A stretch of DNA of 64,000 nucleotides from a virus, in the IMG/VR virus record IMGVR_UViG_3300040809_000996, positions 62,001 to 126,000 of that record; one strand, 5' to 3'. Shown here piece by piece: positions 52,175 to 60,658 of this stretch. The notes below the pieces were generated by a model. That model was not told the origin of the DNA, searched no databases, and worked only from the letters and a program-made list of their open reading frames with translations. Position 1 is the first letter of the stretch. Each line of letters begins with the position of its first letter. The position numbers and the translations under genes were made by a program.

Positions 52175-53007
52175 TTCCAATACTTTTCTGCTCGATGTAC
52201 AGTCAAGTCATTCTTTTTACTTTTTTGTAATCTTTTTCTGTCACCTTTTAAATGATCAATCCATTTTCCAAGAACAGTATTAATTAGAGGATGACCTCCT
52301 CCGCCTGTACTTGCCTGCTTTAACATCATGTCTTTAGTGTAATCGTGCATGTCTGGATACATTTGTTTAAATTTATCTAATACATGACCAAATACATAAC
52401 TGTCGTGCCATTCTTCTAATTTAAAAATTCCTATGTTGGCATTTTCATACATGTATTTAAAATTCGCAACAAATTGTCTACATTTTGCATCAGATACTTT
52501 TAAACCATAAAATCCACATTCAGGCCATGTCGCAGATGCTTTTCCTCTACCTACATATGTTAACCAAACATTATCTGGTAGTATAGAACTAAATTCTTCA
52601 TATGACCACGGACTATGAACATAAGAGTCTGCATCTATCCATACGCACCAATCTTCTGCTCTTTCACAAGCATCAAACACTGCATAAACTTTATTGGAAA
52701 ATCTTATTGCATCCCATTTAAAAGTTTTGTGATGATCTCTCGGACGCCGTTGAGGCCACGGACAGGTGCCAGTTGCCATTGGAACATCCTGCCATGTCTT
52801 TTTAAATCTAACTAAATCTGGCAGGGCTTCCTCCTGATCTAAAATTAAAATGTTGTTTGGGCTAGGATTTTCTGGTTGGCATTTTTCTGCATAACAAATC
52901 AATCGTATTTCCTTGTCTACATTTTCTGCAAAAGAGTTTAGGAATCTTTGTCCATACAAATCTAAACCTTCTTTATTAAAAGTTGTAACAGCTAAAATAT
53001 TTTTCAT
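52171..53007 (-). CDS. Glycosyltransferase-like protein (DAD motif)
   Basis: 278 residues from ATG 53007, chosen over an upstream start because MKNILAVTTFNKEGLDLYGQ parallels its relatives and AGAAAGA precedes it. DWCVWIDADSYVHSPWSYEE supplies D-A-D, and WPECGFYGLKVSDAKCRQFV follows. Resembles 51449 and 46718. It is alone on the minus strand in the middle of the island. Confidence 0.68.
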   Translation of the reverse strand: MKNILAVTTFNKEGLDLYGQRFLNSFAENVDKEIRLICYAEKCQPENPSPNNILILDQEEALPDLVRFKKTWQDVPMATGTCPWPQRRPRDHHKTFKWDAIRFSNKVYAVFDACERAEDWCVWIDADSYVHSPWSYEEFSSILPDNVWLTYVGRGKASATWPECGFYGLKVSDAKCRQFVANFKYMYENANIGIFKLEEWHDSYVFGHVLDKFKQMYPDMHDYTKDMMLKQASTGGGGHPLINTVLGKWIDHLKGDRKRLQKSKKNDLTVHRAEKYWN

Positions 53008-53020
53008 AGGCAAATCTTTC

Positions 53021-53043
53021 TTAAATAGTATAAAGGTATTTAA
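53021..53043. promoter_or_regulatory. Inverted TTAAATA pair in a divergent gap
   Basis: TTAAATA (53021-53027) and its reverse complement TATTTAA (53037-53043) are 9 bp apart between the minus gene starting at 53007 and the plus gene starting at 53046. They resemble weak late octamers facing each other. Confidence 0.35.
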
Positions 53044-53045
53044 CA

Positions 53046-53891
53046 ATGAAATTTGGACTTTGGACAGCAAACGGAGCATTAAATTCTAAACCTGTATTTG
53101 AAGCATTTGCCCAAGGAGTAAAAAAACTTGGATACTCTGTATGTTTAAATATGGAATCTGATATTGAAGTTATATGGAGTGTACTTTGGTCCGGAAGGAT
53201 GACGAAGAATAAACTTATTTGGGACAGATGTAGACAAAAAAATAAGCCAATTATTGTCTTAGAGATAGGATGCTTTAGGCGTGGTACTACATGGAAAGTT
53301 GCAGTAAATGGTGTTAATAGAGATGCATATTTTGGAGAAAAACTTAATAATGATCAACGTGTAAAAAAATTAAATTTGAAACTACATGATTGGAAAACTA
53401 ATACCGGACCTATACTAATTGCATGCCAACATCTAAAAAGTGGACAATGGAAAGATATTAATCATGGAAGGAATTATATTAATGACACAATTAAATCTTT
53501 AAGGATGCATACTGATAAAGAGATAGTAGTACGTCCCCATCCTCGTAACCCTATAAGAATTGATTTAGCAGGTTTTAAAAATGTTAAAATTCAGTATCCA
53601 AAAAAATTATTCAACACTTATGATGATTATGATTTGATATTTGAAAATTACACAGCACTTGTAAATCACAGTAGTAATCCTGCAATCCTGGCAGCAATGA
53701 ACGGAATCCCAATTTTTACAAGTTCTTCTAGCCTTGCATATGAAGTAAGTAATCAAAATTTTTCAACAATTAACAATCCTTCAAAACCTGATAGATATCA
53801 GTGGTTAAATGATCTTAGCTATACTGAATGGACCTTAGACGAAATTAGTACCGGCGAACCATTAAACAGATTGACGAAAGCTTTCAAATAA
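53046..53891 (+). CDS. GT-B-like capsule-type glycosyltransferase, copy 2
   Basis: 281 residues. KEIVVRPHPRNPIRIDLAGF gives R-P-H-P, the sugar-nucleotide phosphate block, and TALVNHSSNPAILAAMNGIP followed by IFTS is the KpsS/CDP-glycerol transferase-like block. Related to 50538-51452. The product is likely to work on a polysaccharide. A ribosome site AAAGG precedes the ATG. Confidence 0.58.
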   Translation: MKFGLWTANGALNSKPVFEAFAQGVKKLGYSVCLNMESDIEVIWSVLWSGRMTKNKLIWDRCRQKNKPIIVLEIGCFRRGTTWKVAVNGVNRDAYFGEKLNNDQRVKKLNLKLHDWKTNTGPILIACQHLKSGQWKDINHGRNYINDTIKSLRMHTDKEIVVRPHPRNPIRIDLAGFKNVKIQYPKKLFNTYDDYDLIFENYTALVNHSSNPAILAAMNGIPIFTSSSSLAYEVSNQNFSTINNPSKPDRYQWLNDLSYTEWTLDEISTGEPLNRLTKAFK

Positions 53892-53919
53892 TATATAATA
53901 ATATTTTGTTAGGATTTTT

Positions 53920-55128
53920 ATGACTATTGAAGATTATATTGAAATATTATCAACATTAGATGTTGACACACGAGATAGAAAATTAATTACTAGTTTATCA
54001 AGTCAAATTAAAAAAAACATAGGTTTAACTGATAGACAGCATTCCTTGGCAAAAAAGAAGGTAAAAGAATATGAAAAAGAGTTCTCAAAAAATGGTTATG
54101 ATATTAATGACGGATTAGATAATTTAAGACATCCCTATAGAGAAATAGACAGATCTAAAAAAGTTTTTTTGGTTGAAAAAGAGTCGTTTACTTTATTTGA
54201 TAATGAAAAGAAAGTAATGATAGGAATTACATTTCCTTACTCTAATAAAATGATAAAGCATATAAATTTTATAAAATCTTTGCAAGATAGGAATGATTAT
54301 GATAGTAAATCGAAAACTCATTTTTTAAAATTAAATGAGAAGAATGTATTTGAAATTGTAGATAGATTAAAAGAATGTAATTTTGAAATTGATGAAGAAT
54401 TGCTAAATTTTTATAATATTATACAAAAATTTATTGAGTCTAAAAATGATTTTATACCGGGTATTGTAAATTATAAATTTGTCAATACATCAAAAATTGC
54501 TGAAGAATATGCAATAAAAATCTTAGGAGTTCCTACTGTAAAAAATCTTGCATTATATTATGACAGGAAAGATATTCTTGGATTAAATTTATTTGATAGT
54601 AACGAATTAAATAGATCATTTTCGATGCTTACGCCATTGGCAGAAAAAATTGCAAAACTTGAAAATAAAAATATATTCATGTCAAAAATTATACATACTT
54701 TTTTTGATGTGTGTAATGTAATAAATGAACTTAAAAGATTTCCTTTGTTAGTAATTTTATCTAAAGGACAAGAAAATCAAGATCTAGTTGATTTGATAGA
54801 CAGTTTACAAAAATTCATAGATATAAAAGACATAAGCGTACTGTTTAGACTAGACAACATATCTGGAAATAATATCGACTTTAACGAAAATGTAAAAAAG
54901 TTTAAATTAAATAACAAAATTACAGAAGCAACACAGGTAATTATTATTAATAATGAAAAACTTCCTAAGCCTTTACTTATTAGTAAATGGCAGCCAACCA
55001 CAACATTACTTTTAGCTAGTATAAGACATAGCAGACTTGTGTCAACATATTATAATAAATGTGAACTAGTCATTCACTTTGATACTCAACCTACTACTTG
55101 GATTCATCAAAAAACAACAGAAATATGA
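53920..55128 (+). CDS. Phage protein of unknown function next to uvsW
   Basis: 402 residues with TAGGA before ATG. The segment KKVMIGITFPYSNKMIKHIN and its continuation (SLQDRNDYDSKSKTHFLKL) loosely resembles the HARP-like N-terminal substrate-binding domain of some DNA helicases; this is a faint similarity. The last ~200 residues are helical and then beta-rich (ATQVIIINNEKLPKPLLISK). The end overlaps uvsW by 4 bp, so it may take part in the same DNA process. Otherwise unrecognised. Confidence 0.45.
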   Translation: MTIEDYIEILSTLDVDTRDRKLITSLSSQIKKNIGLTDRQHSLAKKKVKEYEKEFSKNGYDINDGLDNLRHPYREIDRSKKVFLVEKESFTLFDNEKKVMIGITFPYSNKMIKHINFIKSLQDRNDYDSKSKTHFLKLNEKNVFEIVDRLKECNFEIDEELLNFYNIIQKFIESKNDFIPGIVNYKFVNTSKIAEEYAIKILGVPTVKNLALYYDRKDILGLNLFDSNELNRSFSMLTPLAEKIAKLENKNIFMSKIIHTFFDVCNVINELKRFPLLVILSKGQENQDLVDLIDSLQKFIDIKDISVLFRLDNISGNNIDFNENVKKFKLNNKITEATQVIIINNEKLPKPLLISKWQPTTTLLLASIRHSRLVSTYYNKCELVIHFDTQPTTWIHQKTTEI

Positions 55129-56588
55129 CATCATGTAAATTAATTATCGAAGATGAAGTCAATATTAAGTTAGAAGGACTTCCAGTTGAGATACGTAGGA
55201 AACTTGCAAATGCACTTAAATTTGAAGTACCATATGCACGTTACATGCCGCAGTATAAACTCGGTAGATGGGATGGAAAGGTAGCATTTTTTGGTATAGG
55301 CGGTACAGGATACGTCAATCATCTCAATACAATCGTAGAGATATTGCAAAACAATAATGTAGAGATCTCTGACATAGAAGATCGCAGGCATCCTGTTACA
55401 CTAGACTTCCAACCTATAACAGAAGACTATTGGAAACAACAAGGAGTAAAATGGCCTGAAGGACATCCTGCAGCAGGTGAAGATATTGTATTAAGAGATT
55501 ATCAAGTAGAAGCTATAAATAATTTTGTTAAGAATCCGCAGTCTCTACAGGAGATTGCAACAGGCGCTGGTAAAACTATTACCACCGCAACACTCTCACA
55601 CATAGCGGAAAAATATGGACGAACACTTGTCGTTGTTCCAAACAAATCTCTTGTGCAACAAACTGAAGAAGATTACCGAAATTGCGGGCTGGACTGCGGC
55701 GTATACTTTGGCGATAGGAAAGACCTATCCAAAACACATACCATATGCACTTGGCAAAGTCTCAACATACTAGATAAGAAAAGTAAAGACGGTACAGCAG
55801 TATTGACACTTGCAGAGTTCTTAGACGGTGTAAGCACAATAATAATTGACGAAGTGCATCAAGCAAAGGCCGAGGTCTTGAAGAATTTGCTTACACGCAA
55901 CCTACGTAATGCTCCGATACGTTGGGGACTAACAGGTACAGTGCCTAAAGAACGTTTTGAATTCGAAGCACTACACGCAAGTATAGGACCTGTTATTGGA
56001 CAGATTACAGCTAAAGAATTGCAGGACAAAGGTGTACTGTCTAACTGTCATGTAAACATTGTACAGCTAATAGACACAGTTGCACACAGAGACTATCAAA
56101 GCGAATTAAAATATCTTGTAACCGAAGAAAATCGTGTAAACTACATTGCTAAAATGTTAAATAAGATTAAGGAATCTGGTAACACACTTATATTAATTGA
56201 TCGTATTAGTGCGGGCGAACTTTTGCATGAACGTATAGAAAATTCAATTTTTATAAAAGGTGATGTAAAATTAAAGGACAGAAAATCAGCTTATGATGAA
56301 ATTCAAGATGCAGACAATATGGTTATCGTTGCAACTTACGGGGTTGCTGCTGTGGGGATCAATATTCCTCGTATTTTTAATCTTGTTTTAATTGAACCTG
56401 GCAAAAGTTTTGTTCGGGTAATACAATCAATTGGACGAGGAGTTCGTAAAGCTAAGGACAAAGACTTTGTACAGATTTGGGATTTTACTAGTACTTGCAA
56501 ATTTGCAAAAAGACATTTAACAGAGCGGAAAAAATTTTATAGAGACGCTCAATATCCATTTACAATAGAAAAGGTTGACTGGCAATGA
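55125..56588 (+). CDS. uvsW: DNA helicase UvsW
   Basis: 487 residues from ATG 55125, which overlaps the previous stop (ATGA). Helicase motif I is EIATGAGKTITTATLSHI, motif II is TIIIDEVHQAKAEVL, motif III is RWGLTGTVPKERF, and motif VI is IQSIGRGVRKAKD. The N-terminal ~100 residues with ARYMPQYKLGRWDGKVAFFG is the double-helix-binding domain typical of UvsW. UvsW remodels branched DNA and R-loops during late replication. Length fits T4 UvsW (503). Confidence 0.9.
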   Translation: MTSCKLIIEDEVNIKLEGLPVEIRRKLANALKFEVPYARYMPQYKLGRWDGKVAFFGIGGTGYVNHLNTIVEILQNNNVEISDIEDRRHPVTLDFQPITEDYWKQQGVKWPEGHPAAGEDIVLRDYQVEAINNFVKNPQSLQEIATGAGKTITTATLSHIAEKYGRTLVVVPNKSLVQQTEEDYRNCGLDCGVYFGDRKDLSKTHTICTWQSLNILDKKSKDGTAVLTLAEFLDGVSTIIIDEVHQAKAEVLKNLLTRNLRNAPIRWGLTGTVPKERFEFEALHASIGPVIGQITAKELQDKGVLSNCHVNIVQLIDTVAHRDYQSELKYLVTEENRVNYIAKMLNKIKESGNTLILIDRISAGELLHERIENSIFIKGDVKLKDRKSAYDEIQDADNMVIVATYGVAAVGINIPRIFNLVLIEPGKSFVRVIQSIGRGVRKAKDKDFVQIWDFTSTCKFAKRHLTERKKFYRDAQYPFTIEKVDWQ

Positions 56589-57091
56589 GAATACTTACAT
56601 TAGAAAACAAAACTTATGATCTTAATAATTTACCAGATGAAATCGAAGAAGATTTTAGATTTAGTGTACTAGATAACAGTGACCCGTCGGATCCTGATTT
56701 CTTTTTTATTCCATTAATCTTTTTAGAATCTTTTAGTAGTCCTGCTATAGCTATGGATATCAACGGAAATGAAATTATCATGCCAGTTGATTGGCATATT
56801 GCTGTGGGTGATCGTAATACAGGTAAAGATTTAGAAATACTACCTTTAACGAGTTTAAACGACAGAGGCTTTGATGCATTCTTGTTCAATCCATTAAAAA
56901 GTTTTAAAGCAGATTATGGAGAAATAAAAATTACAAATTTTTACAATGATGTAAAATGGTACTTTCCAAAAATGAAAAATGGTCAACTTTTATCTGTTCC
57001 ATTAAATAACGATGATAATCCATTGTGTGCTTTTTTTGTAAAGGATGTATCGAGACAAACTGAAGTCATTGATTTTTGTAATCTTATATAG
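56585..57091 (+). CDS. Conserved phage protein of unknown function
   Basis: 168 residues, overlapping uvsW by 4 bp. It has DPDFFFIPLIFLESFSSPAI, MPVDWHIAVGDRNTGKDLEI and LPLTSLNDRGFDAFLFNPL, a set I recall from marine T4-like phages without a named function. The composition is beta-rich with many acidic residues. Gene order points to replication or transcription, but nothing in the sequence proves it. Confidence 0.5.
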   Translation: MRILTLENKTYDLNNLPDEIEEDFRFSVLDNSDPSDPDFFFIPLIFLESFSSPAIAMDINGNEIIMPVDWHIAVGDRNTGKDLEILPLTSLNDRGFDAFLFNPLKSFKADYGEIKITNFYNDVKWYFPKMKNGQLLSVPLNNDDNPLCAFFVKDVSRQTEVIDFCNLI

Positions 57092-57102
57092 TAATATATA
57101 TT

Positions 57103-57555
57103 ATGGCTAATAAACTACCAGTAAAAGATATTCTTGCTGCAGTTGATATGGGCGCAAAATCTGTTTGGAAAGAATTAGATGACGAATCTAAAAAAGGTAT
57201 ATCCTTTTGGTTAATGAATAGATATGCTTCAAGTGTTGCAGGAAAAAGAGAAAAACAGGAACTTGCTGTCTTAAAAACAAACGAATACTATAACAAAAAC
57301 TATATGGTTGTTAGTTCACATCAGGAACTACAATGGCAGTTATTATGCTTATGCGGAAACACAGGCAAAATAGAATTCCATAAATGGCAAGGATTAAAAT
57401 CAAATGTCACAAACGTGACCGGAAAGTTTGAAAAAATACTTACAAAAATTTATCCTGAAAGAAAGGCAGACGAAATTGAATTGCTAGCTCAATTGTCTAC
57501 AGAGGATGAAATTAAACAGCTAATTGAGGATCATGCGCTTGACATCAAACTCTAA
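57103..57555 (+). CDS. Possible sliding-clamp loader small subunit (gp62-like)
   Basis: 150 residues. The helical N-terminus KKGISFWLMNRYASSVAGKR, then ELAVLKTNEYYNKNYMVVS, ELQWQLLCLCGN and IEFHKWQ resemble the arrangement of cyanophage gp62 (FMVNR.LS...D....ANE.N, ...L.N.IR..KRFAKW). The similarity is weak and by eye. gp62 pairs with gp44 in the clamp loader; gp44 is not in the window. No ribosome site is evident upstream of ATG. Confidence 0.4.
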   Translation: MANKLPVKDILAAVDMGAKSVWKELDDESKKGISFWLMNRYASSVAGKREKQELAVLKTNEYYNKNYMVVSSHQELQWQLLCLCGNTGKIEFHKWQGLKSNVTNVTGKFEKILTKIYPERKADEIELLAQLSTEDEIKQLIEDHALDIKL

Positions 57556-58228
57556 GTATACCTGCGAATACTGTAACACATCATACACACGAGAAAAAAC
57601 ACTTTTTGCACATTTATGCGAAAAGAAACGCAGAGCGTTACAGCGAGATGAGAAAAGGGTACAGTTAGGCTTCTATGCATTTAATCAATTTTACAAACGT
57701 AGTATGGGCTCTAAGAAAGATAAGACGTATGAAGAATTTTGCAAGAGTCCATACTACAACAGTTTTGTAAAATTTGGTAGCTTCCTTAACAATGTCAAAC
57801 CACTATATCCAGAAAAGTATGTAGACTATGTTGTAACAAGTGGCGTGAAGTTAGAACAATGGTGTAAAGAAGAATTATATGAACGTTACGCAATTGAGCT
57901 TATTAAAAAAGAAGATGTAACTACTGCGCTAGAACGTAGTGTACTTACAATGACTGAATGGGCCGAAGAAAATCCGCCAGCAGTATGGAATCATTATTTT
58001 AATTTAGTTAGTACAAACAGAGCTGTATATCATATTAAAGATGGAAAAATTTCTCCTTGGATTGTTTTAAATAGCACCAGCGGTAAACAAATGCTTGATA
58101 AATTTAATGAAGAGCAATTAAAAATGATATATCATATTGTTGATCCTGAACACTGGGCACTAAAATTTAAAAGACAAACAAAAGATTTAGAATTAGCAAA
58201 ACAAATTATTAAAGAAAGTAGACTATGA
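57533..58228 (+). CDS. Zinc-finger phage protein
   Basis: 231 residues from ATG 57533 (TTG at 57524 is a weaker choice; GAGG lies 5 bp before the ATG). C11-x2-C14 and H27-x-C29 in KYTCEYCNTSYTREKTLFAH form a likely zinc finger followed by a basic stretch KKRRALQRDEKR. The rest is helical with the blocks EFCKSPYYNSFVKFG and LEQWCKEELYERYAIELIKK. It resembles a conserved marine phage protein of unknown function. A DNA-related role is possible. Confidence 0.6.
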   Translation: MRLTSNSKYTCEYCNTSYTREKTLFAHLCEKKRRALQRDEKRVQLGFYAFNQFYKRSMGSKKDKTYEEFCKSPYYNSFVKFGSFLNNVKPLYPEKYVDYVVTSGVKLEQWCKEELYERYAIELIKKEDVTTALERSVLTMTEWAEENPPAVWNHYFNLVSTNRAVYHIKDGKISPWIVLNSTSGKQMLDKFNEEQLKMIYHIVDPEHWALKFKRQTKDLELAKQIIKESRL

Positions 58229-58722
58229 AACTTGTATATTATCCAGACGAATTTCTATCTAAAAAAGTCAATTCGGTTAATATCGATAACGTAGATTTTA
58301 ATCCAGTAGACTTAAAAAATGAAATGGTAGAATTTATGTTAAGTAACAATGGAATTGGATTATCAGCGAATCAGATTGGTTTAGATGCACAATTGTTTGT
58401 TATGGGAGACGGTAAAGAGAATAACTCGATTTTAATTAACCCTGTTGTACTTCAGCACACAAAAGAAATTGTTATTGACATAGAAGGCTGTTTAAGTTTT
58501 CCAAATGTATTTGCACAAGTAAAACGACCAAAAGAAATCCTAGTAGAGTATTATGATGAAAACTTAGAAAAGAAAAGAACACATTTAAAAGATTATAGTG
58601 TTAAAGTATTTTTGCACGAATATGATCACTTACAGGGTATTACTTTTAAAGATCGTGTATCCCCACTAGTTTGGAAAATGGCTAATAAAAAAGCAAAAAA
58701 AATACAAAAACATTATGCCTAA
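58225..58722 (+). CDS. def: Peptide deformylase
   Basis: 165 residues with all three family motifs: GIGLSANQ (43-50), EGCLSFP (87-93, metal C89) and HEYDHLQG (131-138, metal H131 and H135, catalytic E132). It removes the formyl group from nascent proteins. Phage deformylases are known from marine cyanophages; speeding up processing of phage proteins is the common interpretation. It overlaps neighbours at both ends. The family is usually ~170 residues, so it is complete. Confidence 0.92.
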   Translation: MKLVYYPDEFLSKKVNSVNIDNVDFNPVDLKNEMVEFMLSNNGIGLSANQIGLDAQLFVMGDGKENNSILINPVVLQHTKEIVIDIEGCLSFPNVFAQVKRPKEILVEYYDENLEKKRTHLKDYSVKVFLHEYDHLQGITFKDRVSPLVWKMANKKAKKIQKHYA

Positions 58723-59071
58723 TGTTATTATCATTATTATTATTTGGTTATTATTTACAATTTTACTCTACACCTTTACTGGGTGGAAGGAAATAATAAA
58801 TTGTTATAAATTATGGTTTACAAAAAAGTATTGGACTAATTATAATATAATCGAAGCTGCAAGTTGGTTTACAAAAGCTATTATTATTATACCTGGACTA
58901 TTATGGAAAATACAAATTTGGCAATTATATTTTTTAAGTCTATTTACAAGTGCAACATTAATATGGGCAAGCAATAAAAAACTGTTGCCTACGCTTGTTA
59001 GTTTTAATACATTATGGCTTTGGATAAGTTTAATGGTTTTATATCCTAATATAATTTTATACATAGAATAG
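58715..59071 (+). CDS. Small membrane protein
   Basis: 118 residues with about four membrane spans at 4-22, 50-64, 67-85 and 91-115, each rich in Ile, Leu and Trp. The first span has six consecutive Ile (IIIIII). The protein overlaps the deformylase gene by 8 bp. Could be a holin-like or superinfection protein; nothing in the sequence decides. Confidence 0.6.
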   Translation: MPNVIIIIIIWLLFTILLYTFTGWKEIINCYKLWFTKKYWTNYNIIEAASWFTKAIIIIPGLLWKIQIWQLYFLSLFTSATLIWASNKKLLPTLVSFNTLWLWISLMVLYPNIILYIE

Positions 59072-59072
59072 C

Positions 59073-59636
59073 ATGCCTGATATTGATATAGATTTTGCAG
59101 ATAGGAATAATATTCTTTCAAAAATAGAACATCGGATTGCAACTATTGATGACACAAAAAAACATAATACTGGGATATACGTAACAGAAATTCCGCATAA
59201 TCCTATTAATAATTATGCTTCAATTGATTATAAACAAGCAGAAGATAGAGGATATTTTAAATTAGATTTCCTAAATGTTTCAATTTACAAAGATGTAAAT
59301 GATGAAGAACATTTAATTCGTTTAATGGAAAAAGAACCATTGTGGGAATTATTAGAACACAAAGAATTTGTTGATTTACTTTTCCATTTATCAGGACATT
59401 CAGAAATTTGTAAAAAACTTAAACCTAAAAACATAGAACAACTTGCTGCTGTACTTGCTATAATTAGACCTGCAAAGAGATATCTATTGAATGAAAATTG
59501 GAGTACCATACTATCAGAAGTATGGTCGAAACCTGATGACAATAAATACTATTTTAAAAAAGCTCATGCAATATCTTATGCAGTTGCAATTACTGTACAC
59601 ATGAATTTAATTTGCGAAAATGTAATCAGTAAATGA
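59073..59636 (+). CDS. DnaE-like fragment (DNA polymerase III alpha motifs)
   Basis: 187 residues. It begins with MPDIDIDFADR, nearly the PDIDIDF.D.R motif of the catalytic palm of bacterial DNA polymerase III alpha, and ends with YYFKKAHAISYAVAITVHMN, resembling F.KSHA..YA. The full polymerase is about 1000 residues, so this is a fragment with two motifs joined by unrelated helices. It resembles a conserved marine phage protein I recall. Whether it has any polymerase function is unknown; two catalytic aspartates are present. Confidence 0.6.
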   Translation: MPDIDIDFADRNNILSKIEHRIATIDDTKKHNTGIYVTEIPHNPINNYASIDYKQAEDRGYFKLDFLNVSIYKDVNDEEHLIRLMEKEPLWELLEHKEFVDLLFHLSGHSEICKKLKPKNIEQLAAVLAIIRPAKRYLLNENWSTILSEVWSKPDDNKYYFKKAHAISYAVAITVHMNLICENVISK

Positions 59637-60256
59637 AAGATACTTATCTAGTTACTTTTAATAATAAAAATAAAATTTTGGTTACAGTTGCTAATAAATG
59701 TGGATCAAGTTCTGTAATAACTATATTAGGTTATCCATTTTTAGGATCTTTTAAATTTAGAAAAGATACTAGAAAAATTCCAACTAAAAATTGGGCAAAT
59801 GGCCAAATTGTCAAATTATCAAAAGACCAAATTTTTTCTTTTACAACCAGAGTTGCAATAATCAGAGACCCTGTTGAGAGATTTGTAAGTGCATACAAGG
59901 ATAGAGTCCTACAAAGGAATAAAGATCATATAAAACAAACAGTAAAATCGTTTACACAATTTGTCAACGAGTATGAAACAATTATTCTAAATTATCGTGA
60001 CATCAGAAATCACACCCGTTCTTTAATAACGTCTTATGGTAGCGATCCGTCTATATATACTGAAATAATTTTAACAAAAAATATAGGTGATAAATTTATT
60101 CCATTAGTAGAAAATGTTTCACTTACAGAAAATATTCCTAATGTGTTTTACAAAAATTCTTTTGCAGTTGAGTTTTTTGATATTAGAAAAGATGAAGTGG
60201 ATAAAATAAAAAATTTATATAAAGAAGACTATAGAGTTTACGGAAATTATTTTTAA
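59633..60256 (+). CDS. Sulfotransferase
   Basis: 207 residues. The 5'-phosphosulfate loop is VANKCGSSSVI (19-29) and the 3'-phosphate motif is RVAIIRDPVERFVSAYKD (73-90, R78, S86). This is the pattern of family-2 sulfotransferases (PF03567), which use PAPS to put sulfate on sugars. The gene overlaps the DnaE-like gene by 4 bp. Acceptor unknown; the glycan island suggests a surface carbohydrate. Confidence 0.8.
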   Translation: MKDTYLVTFNNKNKILVTVANKCGSSSVITILGYPFLGSFKFRKDTRKIPTKNWANGQIVKLSKDQIFSFTTRVAIIRDPVERFVSAYKDRVLQRNKDHIKQTVKSFTQFVNEYETIILNYRDIRNHTRSLITSYGSDPSIYTEIILTKNIGDKFIPLVENVSLTENIPNVFYKNSFAVEFFDIRKDEVDKIKNLYKEDYRVYGNYF

Positions 60257-60627
60257 TTTTTTTTTGGTTTCCTTACCATTTGAATACTTTTCCGCTTAAC
60301 ACGTTTTAAATGAAGACTTCCTAAATTGACTGTAGGACCAATAATTATATCAACATCTTTTGTATTCAAATTTTTTAAACAATATTTTAATGGAACTATA
60401 TCATGTCGTAAAAAGATTGTAATAGGAATCATTCGATTACTTTCCATCCACCACATTTCTCCTAATTGTAGAAAAAATTTTTTATCTTTTAGATTTTTTA
60501 AGATAGAATAATCTAAAATAGTGGTAATAAATGAATCTTGGTTTACTATAATTCCAACATATTCTTTACCACCATATTGTATTAAACTTATAAACGGATA
60601 CTTTTCTTCTATATCTTTTCGTAGCAT
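60253..60627 (-). CDS. Conserved phage protein of unknown function
   Basis: 124 residues from ATG 60627. The sequence MLRKDIEEKYPFISLIQYGG, EYVGIIVNQDSFITTI, FFLQLGEMWWMESNRMIPI and VDIIIGPTVNLGSL is a type I recall as conserved in marine T4-like phages without assigned function. It is a beta-rich small protein with a basic end (KRVKRKSIQMVRKPKKN). The 3' end is interleaved with the sulfotransferase stop. Confidence 0.55.
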   Translation of the reverse strand: MLRKDIEEKYPFISLIQYGGKEYVGIIVNQDSFITTILDYSILKNLKDKKFFLQLGEMWWMESNRMIPITIFLRHDIVPLKYCLKNLNTKDVDIIIGPTVNLGSLHLKRVKRKSIQMVRKPKKN

Positions 60628-60646
60628 TAATAATAGTATTCTTTCT

Positions 60647-60654
60647 AATAAATA
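60647..60654 (+). promoter_or_regulatory. Late promoter AATAAATA 4 bp before ATG
   Basis: TAATAAATATAATATG at 60646-60661: the octamer ends 4 bp before the 60659 ATG, and there is no ribosome site. Leaderless transcription is predicted. Confidence 0.55.
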
Positions 60655-60658
60655 TAAT

